Source: CAYUNW01 sp964446235 (lineage in GTDB: Bacteria > Patescibacteriota > Microgenomatia > 2-02-FULL-39-11). Taken from it: a stretch of DNA of 20,330 bases. The notes below the pieces were generated by a model. The model was given only the letters and a program-made list of their open reading frames with translations. It ran no database searches and was not told the DNA's origin. Every line of letters begins with the position of its first letter. Positions within the stretch are counted from its first letter, which is position 1. The DNA lies in assembly GCA_964446235.1 (NCBI GenBank), contig CAYUNW010000014.1, positions 1 to 20,330 of the forward strand, read 5' to 3'. Position numbers and translations under genes: made by a program. Positions 1-7,235 of the stretch are shown here, one piece after another.

Positions 1-49
1 TATATCCGCATTGGTTTGACGGCGGTAGATTGAAGTATTAGGATAAAAC

Positions 50-1867
50 TTGTTTTTTAAATTTATGCCCAATAAGAATCTTGGCCTTATCTTTAGCGAA
101 CAGCTTTCTTTTTCCAAAAAATCGTCTCATATCAAAATGAGCAATGAAGAAGGGGATTATCATCGTAAACCTTATGTATTTTTTCTTTTCGGTGCAGTTT
201 TGCTTTTCGGATTAGGATTGCTGATAGCCAGATTGTTTTCATTGACGGTAATAGAAGGGGAAAACTACCGGAAATTGGCTATTAATAACAGATTACGTGA
301 AGTTAGAATACTTGCTCCAAGAGGCATAATCTATGATAGAAACGGATTACCTTTAGTACGTAATATCCCGCTTGAAGATTACGGCAAAGAAAACACTGAC
401 GAATCGACTCCCGATAATGAAAATTTGTTAGTAGAAGGTGTCACAAGGGAATATATTTATAAGGATGTTTTCAGTCATATTTTGGGATATATTGGGGAGA
501 TAAATAATGACGAAATTTCACTTTTTAACCAAAAGTTGACAATCCAAAACAAAGGTAAATCCATTGAAAATCCATATAAGATGAAAGATATGGTTGGTAA
601 AAACGGTATCGAACTTTTTTATGATAATTATTTACGTGGTAAAGACGGTAAAAAATTATATGAAGTAGATGCGTTTGAACAGCAAGTTAGAGTATTGGGA
701 AGATTTGAGCCGCAACCGGGGAAAAATCTTTATTTAACTATAGATACTGGTCTTCAGTCCAAAGCCAAGGAAATAATGACCGGAAAAAAAGGTGCATTAA
801 TAGTCAGTAATCCCAATACCGGAGAAATCCTATCGTTGATTTCGGAGCCGGGTTTTGATCCTAATATTTTTATAACCGGTAATGGAATTGACGAAATTTT
901 TGTAAGAGAAGATAATCCGCTTTTTAATAGAGCTATATCAGGTCTATATCCACCGGGTTCAACTTTTAAAATAATCACCGCTTTGGCAGCATTAGAATCA
1001 GATGCTATAGATAAAAATACAAAAATTGAGGATACCGGAGTTTTAAAGGTCGGCGATTTCAGCTTTGGGAATTGGTATTTCTCCCAATACGGAAAAACCG
1101 ATGGATTTGTAGATATGATTACAGCTTTGAAGCGTTCAAATGATATTTATTTTTATAAAGTAGCTGAGAAAACCGGAATTGAAACAATAGCTGAATATGC
1201 AAAAAAAATGGGATTGGGAAGTGATATCAATATAGACTTGCCGGGATTTGAGAAAGGATTAATGCCGGATCCTATATGGCGGAAAGAGGTATTGGGGCAA
1301 AATTGGTTTTTAGGTAATACTTATCATATTGCCATTGGACAAGGAGATATTCAGGCAACCCCTTTGCATGTGAATACGTGGACAAATCTTATTGCAACAG
1401 ACGGAATATTTTGCACTCCTCATTTGGATAAAAACAAAAATGATTTAAAATCCTGTCGTATTTTGGAATTCAAAAGAGAAAATATTGAAACAGTAAAAAA
1501 GGGCATGATCGCTGCTTGTGAAGACGGCGGAACAGGATGGCCGTTATTTAATTTTCATGTTGAAAATGATAATTTAAAGATTGATGAACTCGATTTTTTC
1601 CCGGCTAAAGAATCTACCAGATCTGCAAAAAAATCTGTCCGAATACCAATAGCCTGTAAAACCGGTACGGCAGAATTTGGTAATTTGAAAAAAACCCATG
1701 CTTGGTTTACTGCGTTTGCACCGGTATTCAAACCTGAAATTTCTGTTACCGTTTTGGTTGAAGAAGGCGGAGAAGGCAGTTCGGTGGCCGCACCGCTTGC
1801 CAAAGAGATTTTCAAATATTGGTTTACTAAAGAAATTATAGATCCAATTCAAGCTGATAATATATGA
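50..1867 (+). CDS. mrdA: Penicillin-binding protein 2 (peptidoglycan D,D-transpeptidase)
   Basis: Class B PBP that cross-links peptidoglycan stem peptides outside the membrane, probably for cell elongation. Numbered from the TTG at 50, there is one membrane segment (about residues 42-65), a dimerisation/pedestal domain beginning with LAPRGIIYDRNG, then the transpeptidase domain. All three active-site motifs are present: STFK (S304 nucleophile, K307), SND (S363-D365) and KTGT (K537-T540). The length of 605 aa is normal for PBP2. The start is uncertain. TTG 50 has AGGA 6 nt upstream, ATG 65 has no Shine-Dalgarno, and ATG 137 (MSNEEGD) would give a shorter cytoplasmic tail. The stop codon overlaps the dprA start (ATGA), implying coupled translation. 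It could instead be a division-specific FtsI, but neighbours that would decide lie outside the window. Confidence 0.93.
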   Translation: MFFKFMPNKNLGLIFSEQLSFSKKSSHIKMSNEEGDYHRKPYVFFLFGAVLLFGLGLLIARLFSLTVIEGENYRKLAINNRLREVRILAPRGIIYDRNGLPLVRNIPLEDYGKENTDESTPDNENLLVEGVTREYIYKDVFSHILGYIGEINNDEISLFNQKLTIQNKGKSIENPYKMKDMVGKNGIELFYDNYLRGKDGKKLYEVDAFEQQVRVLGRFEPQPGKNLYLTIDTGLQSKAKEIMTGKKGALIVSNPNTGEILSLISEPGFDPNIFITGNGIDEIFVREDNPLFNRAISGLYPPGSTFKIITALAALESDAIDKNTKIEDTGVLKVGDFSFGNWYFSQYGKTDGFVDMITALKRSNDIYFYKVAEKTGIETIAEYAKKMGLGSDINIDLPGFEKGLMPDPIWRKEVLGQNWFLGNTYHIAIGQGDIQATPLHVNTWTNLIATDGIFCTPHLDKNKNDLKSCRILEFKRENIETVKKGMIAACEDGGTGWPLFNFHVENDNLKIDELDFFPAKESTRSAKKSVRIPIACKTGTAEFGNLKKTHAWFTAFAPVFKPEISVTVLVEEGGEGSSVAAPLAKEIFKYWFTKEIIDPIQADNI

Positions 1868-2986
1868 TTGATGATGAGGCTAGCTTTTATCTTGGTTTTT
1901 CCGCTTTTCCGGGTATTGGACCTTTAAGGTTTTCTCTATTGATTGAACATTTTGGTAGCGCTGAAAGAATCTGGTTTGCAGACAAACAGATTTTACTTAA
2001 AACAGGTTTAGGTGAAACTTTGGTCAATAAATTTCTAATTTTTCGTAAGAATTTCCGTATAAGTCAGTACCAAAAAATACTAGATAAGAACAATATTCGT
2101 TATTTTGCCAAAAATGACCCGTCATATCCTAATTTGCTCAAACAAATTATTGATGCGCCTATAGGGATATTTGTGAAAGGTAATTTCGATATTTTCAACT
2201 CAAAAATGCGATTTATTGCCGTAGTTGGCAGCCGTAAACCGACATATTACGGTAAACAGGTGACAAAAAAATTTATATCTGGTTTGGTCAATAATAATTT
2301 CATTATAGTATCAGGCTTAGCAATGGGTATTGATGCTTTTGCACATAGTTTTTGTCTTGATGAAAAAGGGAAGACGGTAGCGGTGTTAGGATGCGGTGTT
2401 GATATAATTCATCCTCTTTCAAATACTATTTTATATCATAACATTTTAGCAAAAGACGGAGCTATAATAAGCGAATACCCGTTCGGATTTAAACCAAACA
2501 AAGGTTTGTTTCCGGCAAGAAACCGGATTATCAGTGGAATTTCTGAAGGTGTTTTAGTTGTAGAAGGAACAAAAGTAAGCGGATCGTTAATTACAGCCAG
2601 GCTTGCGGCAGAACAAGGCAGGGATGTATTTGCAGTACCGGGGGGTATTTTTTCGGAATTGTCACAAGGCCCATTGCAACTTATCAAACAAGGAGCAAAG
2701 ATGGTTAGTGAAACTTCTGATATTTTCGAAGAATTTGATCGCTTCGATGATGAATTGGATGTCCATAGATTNNNNNNNNNNAGAGAGATCAATAAGGCAA
2801 ACCGACGGTTTGACTGAATTCGAAAAAACCATTTATGATATTTTGACCAAAGAAAGTTTATATATGGATGAACTTGTAAAATTGACAAAAGCCAATATCC
2901 AAAAAGCTGCTATCGCGATTACTAATTTACAACTCAAAGGGTTTATTGGAAGTTCAAACGACGGTAAGTTAAGAATAGCTACCTGA
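1864..2986 (+). CDS. dprA: DNA-processing protein DprA/Smf, interrupted by an assembly gap
   Basis: DprA binds incoming single-stranded DNA and loads RecA during natural transformation. An N-terminal helix-hairpin-helix region (FPGIGPLRFSLLIEHFG) is followed by the Rossmann-like DprA core with VVGSRKP, SGLAMGIDAFAH, AVLGCGVD, SEYPFG, PARNRIISG and GSLITARLAAEQGRDVFAVPG. After the gap comes a C-terminal winged helix (LTEFEKTIYDIL through GKLRIAT). The core and winged helix are in different frames only because 10 N replace an unknown length at 2772-2781. With 908 nt before and 205 nt after the gap, a true gap divisible by 3 restores one reading frame of about 370 aa plus the gap, the usual DprA size. 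I therefore annotate one gene, not a frameshifted pair. It overlaps the PBP2 stop by 4 nt. Confidence 0.92.
2772..2781. other. Assembly gap (10 N) inside dprA
   Basis: Ten consecutive N fall in the linker between the DprA core and its C-terminal winged helix. Reading frames before and after disagree by one position, so the true missing length should be a multiple of 3 rather than 10. The run is best read as a placeholder of arbitrary size. Confidence 0.95.
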
Positions 2987-2997
2987 GCGATTCACAC

Positions 2998-3026
2998 TTG
3001 ACAAGTTAGGTAAAATAGTTTTTCAT
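2998..3026 (+). promoter_or_regulatory. Possible topA promoter (consensus -35, weak -10)
   Basis: A perfect TTGACA lies at 2998-3003 in the 50-nt gap between dprA and topA. At 17-18 nt spacing the -10 would be TTTCAT or TTCATC, both poor. A TAAAAT at 3011 is too close. The -35 is clear, but the -10 assignment is uncertain. Confidence 0.35.
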
Positions 3027-3036
3027 CAAATAATAT

Positions 3037-5082
3037 ATGGATAAATTAATTATCGTTGAGTCTCCTACAAAAGCAAAAACTTTAGGGAAATTCCTGGATT
3101 CTAGTTTCAGGATAGAATCTACTTACGGGCATGTTCGTGATTTACCGCAAAAAAAACTAGGTATTGATATCCAAGAAATAAAATCTGAAAGTAAGGTAAG
3201 TTTCAAATTCCTACCTCAATATGAAATTATCAAAGATCGTAAGATGAGGGTAAATGAATTAAAAAAAATATCCAAAGAAGCCAAAGAAATATATCTGGCT
3301 ACCGATCCGGATCGTGAAGGAGAGGCGATTTCATATCATATTCATTCCATACTTGATGGACAAAGAAATAAGATAAAAAATTCCTTCTTCAGGATTGTTT
3401 TTCATGAAATTACCAAAGAAGCGGTTCTGGAGTCATTGAAAAATCCGCATAACATAGATTCAAAAATGGTTGATGCCCAACAGGCAAGAAGAATATTAGA
3501 CCGTATTGTCGGATATAAACTGTCACCCTTGTTATGGAACAAATTATCGAAAAGGTGGTTGTCAGCAGGTCGAGTGCAGTCCGTGGCGGTTAGATTGATT
3601 GTAGAAAGAGAAAGGGAAATACAAGCTTTCAAGCCTAGTGAATATTGGTTGGTTGACGTGGAGTTATCAAAGAATGAAAAATTATTTATAGCCAGACTTG
3701 TTTCCCTGAATGGTAAAAAAGTAGATATCAAATCTGCAATTCAGGCTAATGAATGTGAAACAGATTTGAATAAGGCAACTTATAAAGTAAAAAATATTAA
3801 TAGTAAAGATACATACCGGTCGCCATCTCCACCTTTTACTACTTCAACTTTACAGCAGGCTGCTGTCAACAGACTCGGTTGGAGTGCTAAAAAAACTATG
3901 AGAACTGCTCAAAATCTTTATGAAGAAGGTTTGATCACGTATCATCGGACAGATTCCACCAATATTGCCCAGCAGGCGATTGATTCGGTTAGAGATTTTA
4001 TCGACAAAATTTACGGTGAACCATACTTACCTCAATCCAAAAAAATCTATAAAACTAAATCCAAAGTAGCTCAAGAGGCTCATGAAGCAATCAGACCTAC
4101 TAACGTATTCAAAATAAGCGAAAAAGACTATAGAAATATCAATAAACAGAAGGAAAATCAAAGCAATTTAACCGTTTTATCGGCTGATTTAGGAAGAGAT
4201 CAGGAATTTTTGTACAGCCTGATTTGGAGGCGGTTTGTAGCAAGCCAAATGAAAGATGCGGTTATCAAACAGAGAGACGTTGATATAAACGCATCGCAAA
4301 ATGATAAAAATTATTTACTTAAAGCTCAAGGCCAAAAACTGATTTTTTCTGGATTTTTGATATTAGGAAATGATCAGAAGATTGATAAAGAATTGCCGGA
4401 TTTGTATAAGGACGATATGTTGAAATTAAATAAGGTTATACCACAGCAAAAATTTACAGAACCTCCTTCCAGATATAATGAAGCTTCATTGATAAAGATT
4501 CTTGAAGAGAAAGGTATCGGGCGTCCATCAACTTATGCTCCGATAATCAGCACCATACAGGATAGAAAGTATGTAGAAAAAATTGAAAAGAAATTTCATC
4601 CTACGGATTTAGGATTTGCGGTGAATGATTTTCTTATTGCGAATTTTCCGGATTTATTTGATGTGACTTTTACCGCAAGAATGGAAGATAATTTAGATGA
4701 AATAGCCAACGGTAAACTTGCCTGGAATGATTTAATCAGTTCATTTTATGGTCCTTTTATCAATAAAATCGATTCTGTTTTCAAAACTGCCGGTAAAGTC
4801 AAAATTGATTTAGGACAAACGGATGAAAAATGTCCTCAATGCGGAAAAGCGCTTCTTGTAAGAATATCCAAATATGGGAAGTTTTTGGCATGCTCCGGAT
4901 ATCCTGATTGTAAATACAAAAAAAATATCATCGAAAAGGCTGGTATAATTTGTCCGCAGTGTCAGGGTGAAATTATCATCAAAAAAACAAGGCGGGGTAA
5001 ACAGTTTTATGGCTGTATGAATTATCCTAAATGTAAATTTGCCGCCTGGAAAAAAGATGACATCGTTTCTGTTAAAAATTAA
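3037..5082 (+). CDS. topA: DNA topoisomerase I (type IA)
   Basis: Relaxes negative supercoils by transient single-strand cleavage through a 5'-phosphotyrosine. The N-terminal Toprim domain starts with KLIIVESPTKAKTLGKFL and carries the metal-binding TDPDREGEA (D90, D92, E94). The catalytic tyrosine is Y302 in GLITYHRTDS. The core motif IGRPSTYAPII follows. The C-terminus has two four-cysteine zinc ribbons: C599, C602, C619, C625 and C639, C642, C660, C666. At 681 aa it is shorter than the E. coli enzyme but full length for compact bacterial TopA. It lies 50 nt after dprA, an adjacency (dprA-topA) common in many bacteria. I see no Shine-Dalgarno before ATG 3037. Confidence 0.96.
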   Translation: MDKLIIVESPTKAKTLGKFLDSSFRIESTYGHVRDLPQKKLGIDIQEIKSESKVSFKFLPQYEIIKDRKMRVNELKKISKEAKEIYLATDPDREGEAISYHIHSILDGQRNKIKNSFFRIVFHEITKEAVLESLKNPHNIDSKMVDAQQARRILDRIVGYKLSPLLWNKLSKRWLSAGRVQSVAVRLIVEREREIQAFKPSEYWLVDVELSKNEKLFIARLVSLNGKKVDIKSAIQANECETDLNKATYKVKNINSKDTYRSPSPPFTTSTLQQAAVNRLGWSAKKTMRTAQNLYEEGLITYHRTDSTNIAQQAIDSVRDFIDKIYGEPYLPQSKKIYKTKSKVAQEAHEAIRPTNVFKISEKDYRNINKQKENQSNLTVLSADLGRDQEFLYSLIWRRFVASQMKDAVIKQRDVDINASQNDKNYLLKAQGQKLIFSGFLILGNDQKIDKELPDLYKDDMLKLNKVIPQQKFTEPPSRYNEASLIKILEEKGIGRPSTYAPIISTIQDRKYVEKIEKKFHPTDLGFAVNDFLIANFPDLFDVTFTARMEDNLDEIANGKLAWNDLISSFYGPFINKIDSVFKTAGKVKIDLGQTDEKCPQCGKALLVRISKYGKFLACSGYPDCKYKKNIIEKAGIICPQCQGEIIIKKTRRGKQFYGCMNYPKCKFAAWKKDDIVSVKN

Positions 5083-5087
5083 AATTA

Positions 5088-5117
5088 TTGATAGCCTAAA
5101 AATTCCAATGTTATACT
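5088..5117 (+). promoter_or_regulatory. Promoter of the secreted-protein gene (leaderless arrangement)
   Basis: TTGATA (5088-5093), an 18-nt spacer, then TATACT (5112-5117). Only 6 nt separate the -10 box from ATG 5124, so transcription would begin at or next to the start codon. There is no Shine-Dalgarno sequence. Confidence 0.6.
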
Positions 5118-5123
5118 ATACTT

Positions 5124-5750
5124 ATGCTCAAGTTCATTATTACTTTGGTATTGATTTGCAGCTTGTTTTTTAAAAATCTGGATTCAGTATCAGCACAGAG
5201 TCCTACGTCATCTCCGACAATTCCTGTTGCTAAACTAGACCTTGATTCCATAGCAGATCAGCTTACTGCAATAAACAAATCAAACCTTCCTTTCGGAGTA
5301 AATTTCGGCGATAACGTTTTAGGTACCAGCACTGATATAACGGCAAGCCAACCTGCAGTATTGAATCAGGCGTCGAGCATAGCAAGCGATAAGTCATCAT
5401 TAAGCGCTGCCCATCAATACAGCATTTCATCTTCCCGATGTACACCACAAGAGGAGACTACCGATTCTCAAAACGTTCTGCAAAAAGTATTTGCTTTTTT
5501 TAAGGATCTTTTCAGTTTCGGTAATAAAAAAGCATATGAGTCATTGGGCTGTCTTGTTCCTCAAGGTACCATTGAAGGAGAAAAGGCATATGTTCCTGAT
5601 ACAGATTTGATTTCCCAGCAGGAAGTGTCAGATGATAATGTAAACGTGCTGGGGATATTTAATAAAAAAACAGATATGGAAAATTCACTCCCAAGAATGC
5701 GTTGCTCTGAATTGCCATACGGAGCGATGGATTGTCCGGGTATCAAATAA
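5124..5750 (+). CDS. Secreted protein of unknown function with four cysteines
   Basis: I do not recognise the family. The N-terminus is a signal peptide: a hydrophobic stretch at about residues 3-16 ending in SVSAQ, a good signal peptidase I site (A-x-A type, cut after about residue 24). The next stretch is Ser/Thr/Pro-rich, a linker-like region. The mature part has four cysteines (SSRC, LGC, RMRC and MDC near the C-terminus), enough for two disulfides outside the membrane. There is no lipobox. The C-terminus (CSELPYGAMDCPGIK) is compact and Cys-flanked. It has its own promoter and is followed 51 nt later by another small envelope protein. Coding status is well supported by the signal peptide and promoter; function is unknown. 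Confidence 0.72.
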   Translation: MLKFIITLVLICSLFFKNLDSVSAQSPTSSPTIPVAKLDLDSIADQLTAINKSNLPFGVNFGDNVLGTSTDITASQPAVLNQASSIASDKSSLSAAHQYSISSSRCTPQEETTDSQNVLQKVFAFFKDLFSFGNKKAYESLGCLVPQGTIEGEKAYVPDTDLISQQEVSDDNVNVLGIFNKKTDMENSLPRMRCSELPYGAMDCPGIK

Positions 5751-5788
5751 AATATTTTTCTGAATTTTTATTTTTCCTAAAAATTATC

Positions 5789-5794
5789 TATAAT
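5789..5794 (+). promoter_or_regulatory. -10 box before the 97-aa membrane protein
   Basis: A perfect TATAAT ends 7 nt before ATG 5802, predicting a leaderless transcript. The -35 region 17 nt upstream is a T-rich stretch without a clear TTGACA. Confidence 0.5.
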
Positions 5795-5801
5795 ATAAAG
5801 G

Positions 5802-6095
5802 ATGAATAATTCAATCGGCAAACTTAAGATACTGATACCCTTAATAATTATTACTGTATTGCTAATCATCGGGTGGATGTTTATATCTTCTAAAAATAAG
5901 CTTATTTCTCCAGTTCCGGTTACGCCGGATTTTGAAATTATCTATATTACTCCTACCTCAGAACCTTTATCACCGACTGCCAGTCCATCGGCCACACCCA
6001 AAACCGCAGTAAAACCGACTAACACACCAAAAGCTACAAATACTGTCCTAACACCAACAAAAACAGTTACAAAAACAGTAACCCCAGCTTCTTAA
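5802..6095 (+). CDS. Small single-pass membrane protein with a Pro/Thr/Ser-rich tail
   Basis: Unrecognised family of 97 aa. A short N-terminus (MNNSIGKLK) precedes one strong membrane helix (about residues 9-28, ILIPLIIITVLLIIGWMF). The remaining 65 or so residues are low complexity and rich in Thr, Pro, Ser and Lys (for example SPTASPSATPKTAVKPTN). This layout suggests an anchored protein with an extended, possibly O-glycosylated, external stalk. Homology searches would be dominated by composition. A TATAAT 7 nt upstream and a clean open frame support it as a real gene. Confidence 0.62.
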   Translation: MNNSIGKLKILIPLIIITVLLIIGWMFISSKNKLISPVPVTPDFEIIYITPTSEPLSPTASPSATPKTAVKPTNTPKATNTVLTPTKTVTKTVTPAS

Positions 6096-6123
6096 TCAAA
6101 GGCTTGAAAGACATTTTAAATCT

Positions 6124-6152
6124 TTGTAAATATAACCTTTTATCTTTATAAT
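6124..6152 (+). promoter_or_regulatory. Promoter of the PAP2 phosphatase gene (leaderless arrangement)
   Basis: TTGTAA (6124-6129), a 17-nt spacer, and TATAAT (6147-6152). The -10 box ends 6 nt before ATG 6159, leaving no room for a Shine-Dalgarno sequence. Confidence 0.6.
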
Positions 6153-6158
6153 TAAAAA

Positions 6159-6686
6159 ATGATAGAAAAATTCTTGCTCTTGGATAGTAAAATTTTTTTA
6201 TGGGTTTATAATTTACCTCATCCACAAATTTTGAACTTCATATTTTTATTTTTATCAGGAATTGGAACTTTAGGACTTGTATGGATTGCAAGTCTGATTT
6301 TATTGGTTGTATGGGAAGCTGTCAGTGACAGTGATGTTTTTTATGCAATCAGTTATGCAATTTTGACGGTAGTAGTAACTGTTGAATTGGTCATGAAAAA
6401 TTTATTCAAACGATTACGTCCTGAAATGACATTAATGAATATCGAAGGTTTGGAAAATATTCATAAATCTTTTTCGTTTCCATCAGGACATACGACTATG
6501 TCGTTTGCGGCAGCATACATATTATCCAAAGCCCACAAAAAATTTACTTTTGTTTTTTTTACTTTGGCAATTTTGATTTCCTTTTCCAGGATATATTTGG
6601 GAAAGCACTACCCAAGTGACGTAATAGCCGGTGGATTAATAGGATTATTGATTGGTTTAATAGTTGGTAAAATATTCGGAATTTAG
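6159..6686 (+). CDS. PAP2-family membrane phosphatase
   Basis: Integral-membrane acid phosphatase of the PAP2 superfamily, likely acting on lipid phosphates or diphosphates, for example recycling undecaprenyl diphosphate as BcrC or PgpB do. All three signature motifs are visible: KNLFKRLRP (K-x6-RP), PSGH (P108-H111) and SRIYLGKHYPSD (S143, R144, H150, D154). H111 and H150 are the expected catalytic histidines. There are about five hydrophobic segments. The length of 175 aa is typical for minimal bacterial PAP2 enzymes. It ends 3 nt before the methyltransferase gene, which probably shares its transcript. The substrate cannot be fixed from sequence. Confidence 0.88.
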   Translation: MIEKFLLLDSKIFLWVYNLPHPQILNFIFLFLSGIGTLGLVWIASLILLVVWEAVSDSDVFYAISYAILTVVVTVELVMKNLFKRLRPEMTLMNIEGLENIHKSFSFPSGHTTMSFAAAYILSKAHKKFTFVFFTLAILISFSRIYLGKHYPSDVIAGGLIGLLIGLIVGKIFGI

Positions 6687-6689
6687 CTT

Positions 6690-7217
6690 ATGGATAAACT
6701 TAATGCTTGGCAGTTAAGGANNNNNNNNNNAATGCTTGGAAAAAGTCCAATCTTTATAATTTTGGATAACGTTTTAGATACTTACAATGTCGGTTCAATT
6801 TTTCGGTTGGCTGATGCTGTAAGTGCAAAAAAAATTTATCTCTGTGGTGAAACAGAAACACCTCCAAATACAAAAATAAAAAAATCCTCAATAAATACCT
6901 GGCAATGGGTTCAATGGAAATACCAAAAATCTGCCGCAAAGGCAATCAATGATCTGAAAAAAGAAAATCCAAAAATGAAAATTGTTGCCATAGAACAACA
7001 TCATAAAAGCATCTCCCTGTTTGATTTCAAAGCTGTATTTCCGTTATGTTTGGTTGTCGGCAATGAGACGTACGGTATATCGGAGGATGTATTGAAAATG
7101 TGCGATACTATTTTGGAATTACCGATGTATGGGATAAATAAATCACTGAATGTGATGGTTTGCTGCGGGATCGTATTATATAAACTTATGGATGGACTTA
7201 ATTTTTCGCGGAAATAA
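6690..7217 (+). CDS. TrmH/SpoU-family RNA methyltransferase, with an N-terminal assembly gap
   Basis: SPOUT-fold enzyme that transfers methyl from S-adenosylmethionine, most likely to a 2'-O ribose of tRNA or rRNA. Motif 1 (LDNVLDTYNVGSIFRLADA), motif 2 (LVVGNETYGIS) and motif 3 (LELPMYGINKSLNVMVCCGIVLY) are all present and give the knotted catalytic domain. There is no substrate-binding L30e-like N-domain. Ten N at 6721-6730 replace an unknown stretch after residue 10, so the segment between MDKLNAWQLR and GKSPIF is incomplete. Continuity requires a gap length of 1 modulo 3. The visible 175 aa fit small TrmH proteins. The target nucleotide is unknown. Confidence 0.87.
   Translation: MDKLNAWQLRXXXXMLGKSPIFIILDNVLDTYNVGSIFRLADAVSAKKIYLCGETETPPNTKIKKSSINTWQWVQWKYQKSAAKAINDLKKENPKMKIVAIEQHHKSISLFDFKAVFPLCLVVGNETYGISEDVLKMCDTILELPMYGINKSLNVMVCCGIVLYKLMDGLNFSRK
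6721..6730. other. Assembly gap (10 N) inside the TrmH-family gene
   Basis: Ten N interrupt the 5' end of the gene. The 9-mer aatgcttgg occurs on both sides (6702-6710 and 6731-6739), which may reflect a short repeat or an unresolved contig-end overlap. Confidence 0.95.
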
Positions 7218-7219
7218 TA

Positions 7220-7225
7220 TATAAT
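7220..7225 (+). promoter_or_regulatory. -10 box before the VirB6-like gene
   Basis: TATAAT ends 7 nt before a TTG (7233) and 10 nt before ATG 7236. No convincing -35 is visible at 16-18 nt. The position again suggests a leaderless or very short leader. Confidence 0.42.
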
Positions 7226-7235
7226 TATTTTATTG

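Noticed and set aside
1..41. 3' end of a gene upstream of PBP2 (for example a mre gene)
   Set aside because: Three frames run in from the window edge (ending at 18 or so, 33 and 41). The fragment is too short to choose a frame or name a product.
2603..2986. Separate 127-aa gene downstream of dprA
   Set aside because: Its first half is an out-of-frame reading of the dprA core, and its second half is the DprA winged helix displaced by the N gap.
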